From: Paracoccaceae bacterium
GTDB taxonomy: Bacteria; Pseudomonadota; Alphaproteobacteria; Rhodobacterales; Rhodobacteraceae
Assembly: GCA_003512825.1 (NCBI GenBank)
Contig: DOOI01000120.1
Location: 871 to 39,495 of the forward strand
Length of the DNA: 38,625 bases
Reading direction: 5' to 3'
This document shows, one piece after another, positions 16,661 to 25,495 of this stretch (within the stretch, counting starts at the first letter, position 1; the number at the start of each line of letters is the position of its first letter). The notes under the pieces are model-generated. The model was not told the origin of the DNA, did no database searches, and was given only the letters and a program-made list of their open reading frames with translations. The translations under genes were made by a program, and so were the position numbers.

Positions 16661-18330
16661 CACTGACCTTTCTTAGCCAAGGCCGCAGCACGCATTTGCG
16701 ATAATGTTTGCCGCGGAGTCAGCGCTTCGGGTGAGATATCAAGGTCGAGCACGGCTCCGGTTTTTGAGGCCAAAGCACGCGCGAATGCCGCCGGGAAATC
16801 TTCCGTGCGGCTCACCCGCTCGCCATGAAATCCATAAGCCATTGCAAGGGCTGCGAAGTCCGGATTGACCATTGAAGTACCCGATACCCGCTCGGGATAG
16901 TGGCGCTCCTGATGTGCCCGAATTGTGCCGTAAATACCATTGTTGAGGATCAAGATGATGGGCTGCGCGCCCGCTTGCTTGGCCGAGGCCAACTCCTGAC
17001 AATTCATCTGAAAATCACCATCGCCCGCGAAACAAACCACGGTGCGCTCAGGATAAGCCACTTTTGCGGCAATTGATGCTGGCACGCCATAGCCCATCGC
17101 CCCTGATTGAGGCGCGAGCAGTCGGGCATTAGGTCCGAATTTGAAGAACTTGTTTGGCCAAACCGTGAAATTCCCTGCGCCATTGGTCAAAATAACGTCG
17201 TCGGGGAGAACCTCGCGCAAATGCGTCGTCACCACCCCCATATCCACAGGCGAGGGCTGCGGCGGCAATGCAAAGGTCGCCTCAAAAGCCGACCGCGCCT
17301 CCTCACGCCACGCGCCCCAATCTCCCGAGACTGCGCCACCCTCCCGCAATGCTTTGGCAAACGCATTCGGCCCTGCATGAATGGCAATCTCTGGAATGTA
17401 GATCTTGCCAAGTTCACGGTCCGAGCCATGAACATGAATGATCTTCTGTCGTGGCTCTGGAACCTCAAACAGCGTGTAGCCTTCGGTTGAAATTTCACCA
17501 AAGCGGGTATTGATGGCCAACACCACATCTGCTTCTGCCAAGGTGCGCCGCACCCCTGCGGCTAGGCCCAATCCCAAGTCACCACCATAGCAGGGGGAGT
17601 GATTGTCAAACATGTCCTGATAGCGCAGCGTCGCAATGACAGGGATGTCCGCAGCCTCCGCAAAGGCTTGCAGGTTGGCCCGCCCTTCCACACTCCAATT
17701 ACACCCCCCGATCATGATCGCGGGTCGCTTTGCGCGCATCAAAAGTGCGCGCGCTTGTGCCAATGCCTCGGCATTTGGCGCGGGCTCTGCAACCACACCT
17801 GCACGTGTCAGCGGTGCCACTTCCGTCATCGAGGTAAGCATATCCTCGGGCAGCGCCACAACAACCGGCCCCGGCCGCCCGCTCATTGCCGTTGTCCAAG
17901 CGCGCGCCAGAATTTCGGGCATCCGTTCGACCTGATCAATCTCCACAACCCATTTCGCCATCGTGCCATAAACGGCGCGATAGTCGATCTCTTGGAATGC
18001 CTCACGACCTTTCATATCCGTGCCGACCTGCCCCACGAAAACCAGCATCGGCGAAGAATCCTGCATCGCTGTATGAATACCAATGGAACCATTGGTTATC
18101 CCCGGACCGCGCGTCACCAGACAAATCCCCGGCGCGCCCATCAATTTGCCCCAGGCTGCGGCCATGAATGATGCGCCTCCCTCATTTCGGCACAGCACAA
18201 AATCAAAAGCACCTTGAGAGTCATGCATCGCGTCAAGGACAGCCAAATAGCTCTCTCCCGGCACCCCAAAGGCCTTCTTGGCCCCCAAAGCCACGAGGCT
18301 TTCCACCAGCACTTGTCCGCCGTTCCGCAT
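16660..18330 (-). CDS. Thiamine diphosphate-dependent enzyme, acetolactate synthase-like
   Basis: The 556-residue protein has the three-domain ThDP decarboxylase/synthase layout. Glu50 in CRNEGGASF activates the cofactor. The metal and ThDP motif runs from GDGDFQMN to ILNNGIYG (about 437-467). The central domain (about 185-340) is of the FAD/CoA-binding-like type. It resembles the large group of IlvB-like proteins of unknown substrate that begin MRNGGQ and contain FGVPGESYLAVLD. The in-frame ORF reaches 18504, but ATG 18330 is chosen because GGAAGGA ends six bases upstream and the family starts there. It is the first gene of the operon. It could decarboxylate or ligate a 2-keto acid produced downstream in the pathway; that is inference. 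Confidence 0.85.
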   Translation of the reverse strand: MRNGGQVLVESLVALGAKKAFGVPGESYLAVLDAMHDSQGAFDFVLCRNEGGASFMAAAWGKLMGAPGICLVTRGPGITNGSIGIHTAMQDSSPMLVFVGQVGTDMKGREAFQEIDYRAVYGTMAKWVVEIDQVERMPEILARAWTTAMSGRPGPVVVALPEDMLTSMTEVAPLTRAGVVAEPAPNAEALAQARALLMRAKRPAIMIGGCNWSVEGRANLQAFAEAADIPVIATLRYQDMFDNHSPCYGGDLGLGLAAGVRRTLAEADVVLAINTRFGEISTEGYTLFEVPEPRQKIIHVHGSDRELGKIYIPEIAIHAGPNAFAKALREGGAVSGDWGAWREEARSAFEATFALPPQPSPVDMGVVTTHLREVLPDDVILTNGAGNFTVWPNKFFKFGPNARLLAPQSGAMGYGVPASIAAKVAYPERTVVCFAGDGDFQMNCQELASAKQAGAQPIILILNNGIYGTIRAHQERHYPERVSGTSMVNPDFAALAMAYGFHGERVSRTEDFPAAFARALASKTGAVLDLDISPEALTPRQTLSQMRAAALAKKGQ

Positions 18331-18652
18331 GATCATTCCTTCCATGACAAACGCGCCCCATATTCGGATCGCTATTGTCGTCACTCTGACTGATCCTGCC
18401 CCGGAGGCAACGCAGGTAAAATCAACTTCGTCGAAAAATAGACAAGTTATTCTTGCCATTTGCCAAGTATGGCAGCGCGAAACGCAGTACAGCCCCCAAC
18501 GCATCTTAACTTGACGCTTATAATTTCACCTTATTGCCTAAAAATTAGTCTCGTATGCTGGTTTCAAGGCAAAGCAGCGTTCCCCTCAATGCCCTGACCT
18601 CGCCAAGCCTGCCCAACCTGCTTTGCTGGACGCGCAAAAGGGCCAAGGCGCA
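18331..18652. promoter_or_regulatory. Divergent control region between the catabolic operon and the urease operon
   Basis: The 322-bp gap must contain promoters for both divergent operons. At 18443-18455 lies CAAG-N5-CTTG, and at 18452-18467 lies CTTG-N8-CAAG, sharing the middle CTTG. This row of alternating half-sites, 110-140 bp before the ThDP gene, is what a LysR operator often looks like. The region around 18500-18550 is AT-rich. No convincing gene or terminator was found. Confidence 0.45.
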
Positions 18653-19477
18653 ATGAAAGACCTCTCGATAGACCTCTCCAATGCCCCGCCGCGCTCGATC
18701 GGAGCGCTACGCCTTGGTATCGGCGCCGCCAGTCGCATGCAGGATTTCTATCAACAAGGCGCCCTGAAGGCGCTTTTTCCGCGCAGTCCGCTTCAGGATC
18801 GCGCCCTCGAAGCCACCTTGATCAATACATCAGGCGGCATCACGGGCGGTGACATTCTCAACACTTCCGTGACCCTCAGCCACACTGCCAAGCTCACGCT
18901 GTCCACGCAGGCTTGCGAGCGAATTTACCGGGCATCAGATGGCGTTCCGGCGCAAGTCATCACGCAACTGACCGCATCGGACCAAAGCCAATTGCACTGG
19001 CTGCCGCAAGAAACTTTGTTCTACGATGGTGGACGGCTCAATCGCCAACTCGACATCCGGCTCTCCGGTCAAGCGCGCTTGCTCGCCATAGAATCTCTGC
19101 TCTTTGGCCGCCTCGCCATGGGCGAGACACACATCCATGGTCATTACAGCGATACTATCACCCTGCGGATTGATGATGATCTGGTGTGGCAAGACCGCAC
19201 TCGTCTCTCTGGTGCGGTCACTGAACTGCTCGACCGCCCTGCAATCGCCGCAGGTGCACGTGCCACGGCGCTCCTCCTTTTCCGCGCCCCGGAAGCCGAG
19301 GCCATGGCGGGCCAGCTTCCTGCGCTGCTCAACAAAACATCCGGCCTCAGCTACCTTGGCCAAGACCTGCTCGTCATCCGCATCCTTGCCCCTGATGGCC
19401 TCTCTCTACGTCGGATGCTGTTCCCCATTCTATCCACCTTATCCGGCGGCAACCTGCCGCGATGCTGGAGACTTTGA
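18653..19477 (+). CDS. ureD: Urease accessory protein UreD
   Basis: The 274-residue protein has the UreD/UreH signatures [21 protein letters not shown] and [16 protein letters not shown] (within about 60-140). UreD binds the apo-urease and with UreF and UreG forms the complex that inserts nickel. The ATG at 18653 is chosen over an upstream TTG at 18623 because AAGG lies just before it. It opens the operon, and its stop overlaps ureA in TGATG. Cytosolic. Confidence 0.93.
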   Translation: MKDLSIDLSNAPPRSIGALRLGIGAASRMQDFYQQGALKALFPRSPLQDRALEATLINTSGGITGGDILNTSVTLSHTAKLTLSTQACERIYRASDGVPAQVITQLTASDQSQLHWLPQETLFYDGGRLNRQLDIRLSGQARLLAIESLLFGRLAMGETHIHGHYSDTITLRIDDDLVWQDRTRLSGAVTELLDRPAIAAGARATALLLFRAPEAEAMAGQLPALLNKTSGLSYLGQDLLVIRILAPDGLSLRRMLFPILSTLSGGNLPRCWRL

Positions 19478-19779
19478 TGAACCTAACCCCTCGTGAAAAA
19501 GATAAACTCCTCATCGCAATGGCGGCAGAAGTGGCCCGCAAACGCCTTGCACGCGGGGTGAAACTGAACCACCCCGAAGCCATAGCGCTGATCTGCGACG
19601 CAGTCGTTGAAGGCGCGCGCGATGGGCGCTCGGTCGCTGAAATGATGCACTTTGGGGCCACGATCCTCACCCGCGAAGACTGCATGGAAGGCATCCCCGA
19701 GATGATCCCCGAAGTGCAGGTCGAGGCCACCTTCCCCGATGGCACCAAGCTGGTCACCGTCCACAATCCGATCCGATAA
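19477..19779 (+). CDS. ureA: Urease subunit gamma
   Basis: The 100-residue protein [20 protein letters not shown] matches the gamma subunit along its whole length. Conserved [18 protein letters not shown] and VTVHNPI elements are present. It is the smallest structural subunit of the cytosolic nickel urease, which hydrolyses urea to ammonia and carbamate. The ATG at 19477 has GGAG six bases upstream and overlaps the ureD stop; an in-frame ATG at 19462 is rejected. Confidence 0.95.
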   Translation: MNLTPREKDKLLIAMAAEVARKRLARGVKLNHPEAIALICDAVVEGARDGRSVAEMMHFGATILTREDCMEGIPEMIPEVQVEATFPDGTKLVTVHNPIR

Positions 19780-19788
19780 GAGGCTACC

Positions 19789-19983
19789 ATGAAATCCACT
19801 CTCGCTATTCTACTTTCGCTTGCTGCCCTTCCTGCCTTCGCGCATCCCACAGGCGCCATCCATCATCATGTGGATGCGTCTACCTCGAGCCTTTCGGCAG
19901 GGCCTGTGCTGATGGGGTTGGGCTTGATCTGCCTCGCCTCCCTAACCGCGTTGCTGCGTCGCCCCGCCAAGGTGCGGTCATGA
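19789..19983 (+). CDS. Small His-cluster membrane protein within the urease operon
   Basis: The 64-residue protein has a signal peptide of about 18 residues ending in PAFA. The mature N-terminus starts [11 protein letters not shown], a cluster of histidines that could bind a metal. A single membrane helix follows (about 38-57) and then a basic tail RRPAKVRS. The start has AGAGG five bases upstream. Its stop overlaps ureB as ATGA, so it is an integral part of the operon. The His cluster placed outside the membrane suggests capture or sensing of nickel for urease, somewhat like the N-terminus of HupE/UreJ proteins. This is inference, and I do not know a named family. Confidence 0.75.
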   Translation: MKSTLAILLSLAALPAFAHPTGAIHHHVDASTSSLSAGPVLMGLGLICLASLTALLRRPAKVRS

Positions 19984-20285
19984 TACCGGGCGAAATCATT
20001 TGTGCTCCGGGTGAGATTACCCTCAACCCCAACCGCCCCGAACTGACGCTCCTCGTCTCCAACACAGGCGATCGACCTGTGCAGGTCGGCTCGCATTATC
20101 ATTTTGCAGAAACCAACCCAGCCCTCGCTTTTGACCGGACTGCCGCACAGGGGCATCGGCTAAACATCGCCGCAGGCACCGCCGTGCGGTTTGAACCGGG
20201 CCAGGCCCGCGAAGTCACACTCATCCCCTTTGGAGGTGACCGCATGATTTACGGCTTCAACCAAACCGTGATGGGAGCGCTCTGA
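19980..20285 (+). CDS. ureB: Urease subunit beta
   Basis: The 101-residue protein has the UreB hallmarks MIPGEI at the start, [25 protein letters not shown] and a [10 protein letters not shown] turn. It packs with UreA and UreC in the urease trimer. ATGA overlap with the preceding small membrane-protein gene; ureC follows one base after its stop. Full length. Confidence 0.95.
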   Translation: MIPGEIICAPGEITLNPNRPELTLLVSNTGDRPVQVGSHYHFAETNPALAFDRTAAQGHRLNIAAGTAVRFEPGQAREVTLIPFGGDRMIYGFNQTVMGAL

Positions 20286-20286
20286 C

Positions 20287-22047
20287 ATGTCCAGCCGGAT
20301 TTCCCGCCCAGACTATGCGGCCATGTATGGGCCCACTGTCGGCGACCGCGTTCGCCTTGCTGACACCGAGATCTTCATCGAAGTTGAAGCTGACCTGACT
20401 GCGGCGGCTGTCGGTGCCGCAACAACGGGCGGCCAAGGCTCTAATGCCCTTGTTTACGGTGAAGAAGTAAAATTTGGCGGTGGCAAAGTGATCCGTGACG
20501 GCATGGGTCAATCGCAGCGCACCCGCGCAGAAGGGGCTGCTGATACCGTCATAACCAATGCGCTGGTGCTCGACTGGTCGGGCATTTTCAAGGCAGATGT
20601 TGCCCTGAAAGATGGCCGCATTCACGCCTTGGGCAAGGCGGGCAATCCCGACACACAGTCCGGCGTGAATATCATCATTGGTCCGGGCACCGAGATCATC
20701 GCAGGCGAAGGGCGCATCCTCACGGCGGGCGGCTTTGACAGTCACATTCACTACATCTGTCCACAGCAAATCGACGATGCGCTTCATTCCGGCATCACCA
20801 CGATGCTCGGCGGCGGCACAGGCCCTGCCCATGGCACCCTTGCCACCACCTGCACACCCGGCCCTTGGCACATCGCGCGCATGTTGCAATCCGCCGATGG
20901 CTTGCCGATGAACCTCGCCTTTTCCGGCAAAGGCAATGCCTCATTGCCTGCAGCGCTTGAGGAGCAAGTGCGCGCCGGGGCCTGCGCGCTCAAACTGCAT
21001 GAAGATTGGGGGACCACCCCCGCCACCATAGATTGCTGCCTCTCGGTTGCAGATGCACTCGATGTGCAAGTGATGATCCACACCGACACGCTCAACGAGT
21101 CCGGCTTTGTCGAGCATACGATCAAGGCCCTCAAGGGGCGGACGATCCACGCCTTTCACACCGAGGGCGCGGGCGGCGGACACGCGCCCGATATCATCCG
21201 CATTTGTGGCGAGAGCTTCGTGCTCCCCTCCTCGACCAACCCTACGCGCCCCTTCACCCGCAACACCGTCGAAGAGCATCTCGACATGCTGATGGTCTGT
21301 CACCACCTCGACAAATCCATCCCCGAAGATATCGCCTTTGCGGAAAGCCGCATTCGCCGCGAGACCATCGCCGCAGAAGATATCCTGCACGATATGGGGG
21401 CATTCTCCATCATCGCATCTGACAGCCAAGCCATGGGTCGCGTCGGCGAAGTCATCTTGCGAACATGGCAGACCGCCGACAAAATGAAGCGCCAGCGCGG
21501 GCGTTTGGCCGAAGAAACTGGCGAGAATGACAATCTTCGCGCGCGACGCTACGTGGCAAAATACACGATCAATCCCGCAATCGCCCACGGTATCTCTCAT
21601 GAAATCGGCTCCGTGGAGCCGGGCAAGCGCGCCGACCTCGTGCTCTGGTCACCAGCGTTCTTTGGCGTCAAACCAGAAATGGTGCTCATGGGAGGAATGA
21701 TCGTCGCGGCGCAGATGGGCGATCCCAATGCCTCTATTCCAACGCCACAACCTGTCTATTCCCGCGCCATGTTCGGCGCATTTGGCCGGGCCCTCGAGCA
21801 CACTTCGGTCACTTTCGTCTCCGAAGCGGCGCAATCTGACGGGATCCGCACCCGTCTGGGGCTGGCAAAGCAAACCGTGGCTGTTCGCAACACCCGCACG
21901 ATCGGCAAAGCAGATCTGAAACTCAACACCGCCACACCTCATATCGAGGTGCATCCGGAAACCTATGAAGTGCGTGCCGATGGCGTGCTTCTCACCTGCC
22001 AACCCGCTGATGTGCTGCCGATGGCGCAGCGCTACTTCCTGTTCTGA
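20287..22047 (+). CDS. ureC: Urease subunit alpha, with an N-terminal insertion
   Basis: The 586-residue catalytic subunit is longer than the usual ~570. The nickel site is complete: His153 and His155 in [11 protein letters not shown], Lys236 to be carbamylated in ALKLHEDWG, the later MIHTDTLNE and [11 protein letters not shown] histidines, and the Asp of [10 protein letters not shown]. The flap VCHHLDK carries the catalytic His. Between EADLT and [11 protein letters not shown], where most ureases have about one residue, this protein has 18 (39-56), rich in Ala, Gly and Thr. All catalytic residues being intact, it should be active. Confidence 0.96.
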   Translation: MSSRISRPDYAAMYGPTVGDRVRLADTEIFIEVEADLTAAAVGAATTGGQGSNALVYGEEVKFGGGKVIRDGMGQSQRTRAEGAADTVITNALVLDWSGIFKADVALKDGRIHALGKAGNPDTQSGVNIIIGPGTEIIAGEGRILTAGGFDSHIHYICPQQIDDALHSGITTMLGGGTGPAHGTLATTCTPGPWHIARMLQSADGLPMNLAFSGKGNASLPAALEEQVRAGACALKLHEDWGTTPATIDCCLSVADALDVQVMIHTDTLNESGFVEHTIKALKGRTIHAFHTEGAGGGHAPDIIRICGESFVLPSSTNPTRPFTRNTVEEHLDMLMVCHHLDKSIPEDIAFAESRIRRETIAAEDILHDMGAFSIIASDSQAMGRVGEVILRTWQTADKMKRQRGRLAEETGENDNLRARRYVAKYTINPAIAHGISHEIGSVEPGKRADLVLWSPAFFGVKPEMVLMGGMIVAAQMGDPNASIPTPQPVYSRAMFGAFGRALEHTSVTFVSEAAQSDGIRTRLGLAKQTVAVRNTRTIGKADLKLNTATPHIEVHPETYEVRADGVLLTCQPADVLPMAQRYFLF

Positions 22048-22055
22048 GGCTTAGT

Positions 22056-22535
22056 ATGCTTGCCCTCCCCCTCGCCCAAACCATCCATGACACCCCCCTG
22101 CCCGGCCCGGTTATGCCCCTACGGTGCTCGCTGGACTACGACAGCCGCTTTATACGCCGCAAACGCCTGACCACGGATTGCGGGCACGCGTTCCTTGTCG
22201 ATTTTGACAAAACCATCAGCCTTGATCAGGGTATGATCCTTCGGCTCTCTGACAGTCGGTTTGTAGAAATCCGCGCAAAGTCCGAAGCACTGAGCCAAGT
22301 CACTGGGCCCGATCTCCTTCGGCTTGCGTGGCATATAGGCAATCGCCACACGCCTTGTCAGATCGAAGCCACCCGCCTCTTGATCCAGCGCGACCACGTG
22401 ATCGAACACATGGTCTTGCATTTGGGCGGGCAGGTTCTTCATGTCACCGCTCCTTTCACACCCGAAGGGGGGGCCTATGGCTTTGGCCGCACACATGCCC
22501 ATGAACATGTCCACTCCACGCATCATGGACAGTGA
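22056..22535 (+). CDS. ureE: Urease accessory protein UreE (nickel chaperone)
   Basis: The 159-residue protein has the UreE N-terminal peptide-binding domain, with RKRLTTDCGHAFLVDF and a later LAWHIGNRHTPCQI metal-site segment. The C-terminal tail [15 protein letters not shown] is rich in histidine and binds nickel. UreE hands Ni2+ to UreG in the cytoplasm. GAGG lies 6 bases before the ATG. The end overlaps the start of ureF. Confidence 0.93.
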   Translation: MLALPLAQTIHDTPLPGPVMPLRCSLDYDSRFIRRKRLTTDCGHAFLVDFDKTISLDQGMILRLSDSRFVEIRAKSEALSQVTGPDLLRLAWHIGNRHTPCQIEATRLLIQRDHVIEHMVLHLGGQVLHVTAPFTPEGGAYGFGRTHAHEHVHSTHHGQ

Positions 22536-23181
22536 CGCCGCCCGGTCCGGGCATGCCTTTCTCACCACGCTTCAATGGCTTTCGCCCAGTTTTCCAATTG
22601 GGGCCTTTGCCTATTCCCATGGTCTCGAATGGGCCATTGCCGAAGAGCGCGTCACCGATGCGGCCAGCCTAGAGGCATGGCTCATCGACCTTTTCTCCCA
22701 TGGCAGCGCAAAAACCGATGCAATCCTCCTTGCGCGCGCGGCTCAGGGCCAAGACCCGGCCGTCTTGGATGACTGGGCACGCAGCCTCGCCGCCAGCTAC
22801 GAACGACGTATCGAAGCACTCGACCAAGGCCGCGCCTTCAGCCGCATCCTCCGGGATGCATGGCATCATGCGCCCACCCCCGACTACACTCTTCCTGTTG
22901 CCCTAGGCCACGCAGCCCATCTCGAAGGTCTCGCCCTGGAAAGCGTCACAGCGGCTTATCTGCATGCCTTTGCAGCCAACCTCACCTCTGTCGCCCTGCG
23001 GCTCGTGCCTTTGGGCCAAACAGATGGCCAACGCGTTCAGCGCGCCCTCGCGCCCTTTGTCTTGTCCCTTGCTAAATCCGCTCAATCCGCCCCGGATGAG
23101 GAACTTTCCTCGGCGGCCTTCCTCTCCGATATCGCCTCCATGGCTCACGCCACACTCGAACCAAGGATTTTCAAAACATGA
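22477..23181 (+). CDS. ureF: Urease accessory protein UreF
   Basis: The UreF core starts at [20 protein letters not shown] and continues with the all-helical fold through the [17 protein letters not shown] segment. UreF acts with UreD and UreG as a checkpoint in nickel insertion. The start is uncertain. ATG 22477 is chosen because AAGGGGGGG lies three bases upstream, giving 234 residues and a 59-bp overlap with ureE. The ATG at 22507 or 22525 would also give a complete core. Confidence 0.92.
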   Translation: MALAAHMPMNMSTPRIMDSDAARSGHAFLTTLQWLSPSFPIGAFAYSHGLEWAIAEERVTDAASLEAWLIDLFSHGSAKTDAILLARAAQGQDPAVLDDWARSLAASYERRIEALDQGRAFSRILRDAWHHAPTPDYTLPVALGHAAHLEGLALESVTAAYLHAFAANLTSVALRLVPLGQTDGQRVQRALAPFVLSLAKSAQSAPDEELSSAAFLSDIASMAHATLEPRIFKT

Positions 23182-23837
23182 GCTTGCCCCACAGCACCCC
23201 CGCCAATGATCCCGCGCTCAATGGTCCGGTTCGTATCGGCATCGGCGGACCTGTTGGCGCGGGAAAGACCACATTGACGGCGCAACTCGCCCGCCTGCTC
23301 TCACAGCATTTCTCAATTGGTGTGATCACCAATGACATCTACACACGCGAAGACGCAGAAGCCCTGATGCGACTGCAAATCCTTCCTCAGGATCGCCTTA
23401 TCGGGGTCGAAACCGGAGGCTGCCCTCATACGGCAATCCGCGAAGATGCATCCCTCAATCTGGCCGCCGTCGCGGAACTGGAGCGGCGCCATCCCGATCT
23501 GCAAATTGTTCTGATCGAGAGCGGCGGCGACAATCTATCCGCCACCTTCAGCCCAGAACTTGCCGATATTACACTCTATGTGATCGACACGGCGGCAGGC
23601 GAAGACATCCCTCGCAAAGGTGGCCCGGCGATCACCAAATCCGACCTTCTGCTGATCAACAAAACCGATCTTGCCCCGCATGTTGGCGTTGATCTTTCGG
23701 TGCTTGAGCGTGATGCCAGCCGCGTGCGCTCGGGCAAGCCGCACCTGTTCATTCAAGCGCGCCACGGCACTGGTATCCCGGAAGTGGTATCTGAAATTCT
23801 TTCCCTTGCAGGCCTTGCGGCACACGCCGACGCCTAA
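23178..23837 (+). CDS. ureG: Urease accessory protein UreG (GTPase)
   Basis: The 219-residue SIMIBI GTPase has P-loop [11 protein letters not shown] (23-33), the nickel-binding Cys82-Pro83-His84 motif, ESGGDN and NKTDLA for guanine recognition. It hydrolyses GTP to drive nickel delivery to urease. Its ATG overlaps ureF in ATGA (23178-23181). Its TAA overlaps the convergent tag stop by 4 bp, so there is no room for an intergenic terminator. Confidence 0.95.
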   Translation: MSLPHSTPANDPALNGPVRIGIGGPVGAGKTTLTAQLARLLSQHFSIGVITNDIYTREDAEALMRLQILPQDRLIGVETGGCPHTAIREDASLNLAAVAELERRHPDLQIVLIESGGDNLSATFSPELADITLYVIDTAAGEDIPRKGGPAITKSDLLLINKTDLAPHVGVDLSVLERDASRVRSGKPHLFIQARHGTGIPEVVSEILSLAGLAAHADA

Positions 23838-24403
23838 CCCAATCGCATCACCTCTGCATGGCAGGGGCAACTGGTCAAATGGTCGTTTACCAATCCCGCA
23901 GCCTGCATGAAGGCATACACCGTCGTCGGGCCGCAGAACCCAAACCCCGCCCTCTTCAAATCTTTTGAAAATCGTTGGGAAATTTCTGTCTGCCCCGGAA
24001 CTTCCGCCATAGAAGACGCATTGCGCTGCAAAGGCACCCCATTCACCTGCGCCCAAACATAACTGGCAAAGGCCTCGGCACCCCCCATTGCCAAATAAGC
24101 CCGCGCATTCTTGACCAATGCCTCAACCTTTCCCCGATGGCGCACAATACCCGGATCTTGCAGCGCAAAAGCCACGTCGACCTCTGTCCAACCCGCCAAG
24201 ACATCTGCGTCAAACCCTTGAAATACCCGGCGAAATCCTTCTCGCTTTCGCAAAATGGTGATCCACGACAGCCCGGACTGGAACCCTTCCAAAATCAGCA
24301 TTTCAAACAGGACGGCCCCGTCGCGCTGCGGGCGTCCCCACTCCGTGTCATGATAAGCCTGATAAAGCGGGTCCTCTCCCGCCCAAGGGCACCGTCCCTG
24401 CAT
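23834..24403 (-). CDS. tag: DNA-3-methyladenine glycosylase I
   Basis: The 189-residue protein has the Tag start [11 protein letters not shown], the substrate pocket around YHDTEWG and [14 protein letters not shown], and the zinc site: Cys5, His18 and the C-terminal His and Cys in [10 protein letters not shown]. It excises 3-methyladenine from alkylated DNA. The ATG at 24403 is chosen because AAGGG lies six bases upstream; a TTG at 24421 in frame is rejected. It converges on ureG with overlapping stops. Confidence 0.92.
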   Translation of the reverse strand: MQGRCPWAGEDPLYQAYHDTEWGRPQRDGAVLFEMLILEGFQSGLSWITILRKREGFRRVFQGFDADVLAGWTEVDVAFALQDPGIVRHRGKVEALVKNARAYLAMGGAEAFASYVWAQVNGVPLQRNASSMAEVPGQTEISQRFSKDLKRAGFGFCGPTTVYAFMQAAGLVNDHLTSCPCHAEVMRLG

Positions 24404-24509
24404 TTCAAATCCCTTGTGCAAATTATCGCTGATTTAGAGCGAATGCCGAATTTCAATAAGCTTTAAGGCTTCTGAGGCCAGCTGTCCGCATCTTCTTGCG
24501 GAGCCTGCC

Positions 24510-25349
24510 ATGATTAAGAAGCGAAAGCCCTCTCGGGCTGACTTACCCCCGGAACTGGGAAGCCCCCTTGCCGTCGCCGTCGATCAGCGCGACAGGCATG
24601 CGCTCGTCATGGTGGCCGAAGCCGTGCGTCACGGCAATCTTCGTCTTGCCTTCCAACCTGTCGTCCAAAGCGGCGCCATCGGTAAAATCGCTTTTTACGA
24701 AGGCTTGATCCGGATTCTGGATAAAACAGGTCGCACGATCCCGGCGCGCGATTTCATTGGTGCTGTTGAAACCAGCGAACTGGGCCGCGAAATCGATTGT
24801 GCCGCATTGGAGATGGGCCTGCGCGCTTTGGCCCGACACCCCACGCTGCGGCTCTCCATTAATATGTCTGCGCGCTCCATCGGTTATCCGCGCTGGAAAC
24901 AAGTGCTCAACCGCATTCTTGAGCGCGAGCCAACCGTCGCCGAGCGGCTCATCTTGGAAATCACCGAAGCATCCGCCATGTTGGTGCCCGAGCTCGTCAT
25001 CGCCTTCATGCATGACCTCCAGCGCCAAGGTGTTACTTTTGCCCTCGATGATTTTGGCGCGGGCTTCACATCCTTCCGCTACCTGCGCGATTTCTATTTC
25101 GATATCGTGAAAATCGACGGTCAATTCATTCGTGGCGTGCATGCAGATGCCGACAATCAAGTGCTGACCAAAGCGCTCGTCGCCATTGCCCAGCAATTCG
25201 ACATGTTCACTGTCGCCGAATCTGTCGAAAATGCCGCCGACTCACATTGGCTTGTGCAAGCAGGCGTCGATTGTCAGCAAGGCTATCTTTTCGGCGCGCC
25301 AACAGTGTCACCGCCGTGGAAGGAAGAACGCTTGCGAAACAGTGCTTAA
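24510..25349 (+). CDS. EAL-domain protein, probable c-di-GMP phosphodiesterase
   Basis: The 279-residue protein is almost entirely one EAL domain (about 35-270). The signature motif is EGL in FYEGLIRIL instead of EAL. The other catalytic elements are present: the Asn in INMSARS, the Glu in LEITEAS, the Asp pair in LDDFGAGFTSF, the Lys in VKIDG, the Glu in AESVEN and the Gln in QGYLFGAP. It should hydrolyse c-di-GMP. There is no GGDEF, PAS or membrane segment, so it is a stand-alone cytosolic enzyme. GGAG lies about 7 bases before the ATG. Confidence 0.88.
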   Translation: MIKKRKPSRADLPPELGSPLAVAVDQRDRHALVMVAEAVRHGNLRLAFQPVVQSGAIGKIAFYEGLIRILDKTGRTIPARDFIGAVETSELGREIDCAALEMGLRALARHPTLRLSINMSARSIGYPRWKQVLNRILEREPTVAERLILEITEASAMLVPELVIAFMHDLQRQGVTFALDDFGAGFTSFRYLRDFYFDIVKIDGQFIRGVHADADNQVLTKALVAIAQQFDMFTVAESVENAADSHWLVQAGVDCQQGYLFGAPTVSPPWKEERLRNSA

Positions 25350-25400
25350 GCTGATTTCGCATCACTCCCGCGTCTGTTGACGTCGCGTTAAACCCCAAGG

Positions 25401-25429
25401 TTGCCGCATCGCGGCAATTCGGCTACATC
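25401..25429 (+). promoter_or_regulatory. Candidate sigma-70-type promoter of phaA
   Basis: TTGCCG at 25401-25406 and TACATC at 25424-25429 are spaced by 17 bases, and the ribosome-binding GGAGG before phaA follows about 60 bases on. The boxes are imperfect, so this is only a candidate. Confidence 0.3.
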
Positions 25430-25495
25430 AGTCGCGAATGCGACGGATCCCCTGCATTGGGTCGTGGCCGCCGCGTCTACTGGTGGAGGAAACCC

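Noticed and set aside
6794..18330. The whole minus-strand block as an oxalate (frc/oxc) pathway, from a CaiB enzyme plus a ThDP enzyme
   Set aside because: The two genes are about 9 kb apart with a methyltransferase and promoter gaps between, and the ThDP enzyme is co-transcribed with hydantoinase genes instead.
18331..18504. 58-codon N-terminal extension of the ThDP enzyme
   Set aside because: It lacks a ribosome-binding site, does not resemble the family and would cover the control region; ATG 18330 has GGAAGGA at the right distance.
18511..18524. TTGACG and TATAAT as a promoter
   Set aside because: The two boxes are only about two bases apart, so they cannot be the -35 and -10 of one promoter.
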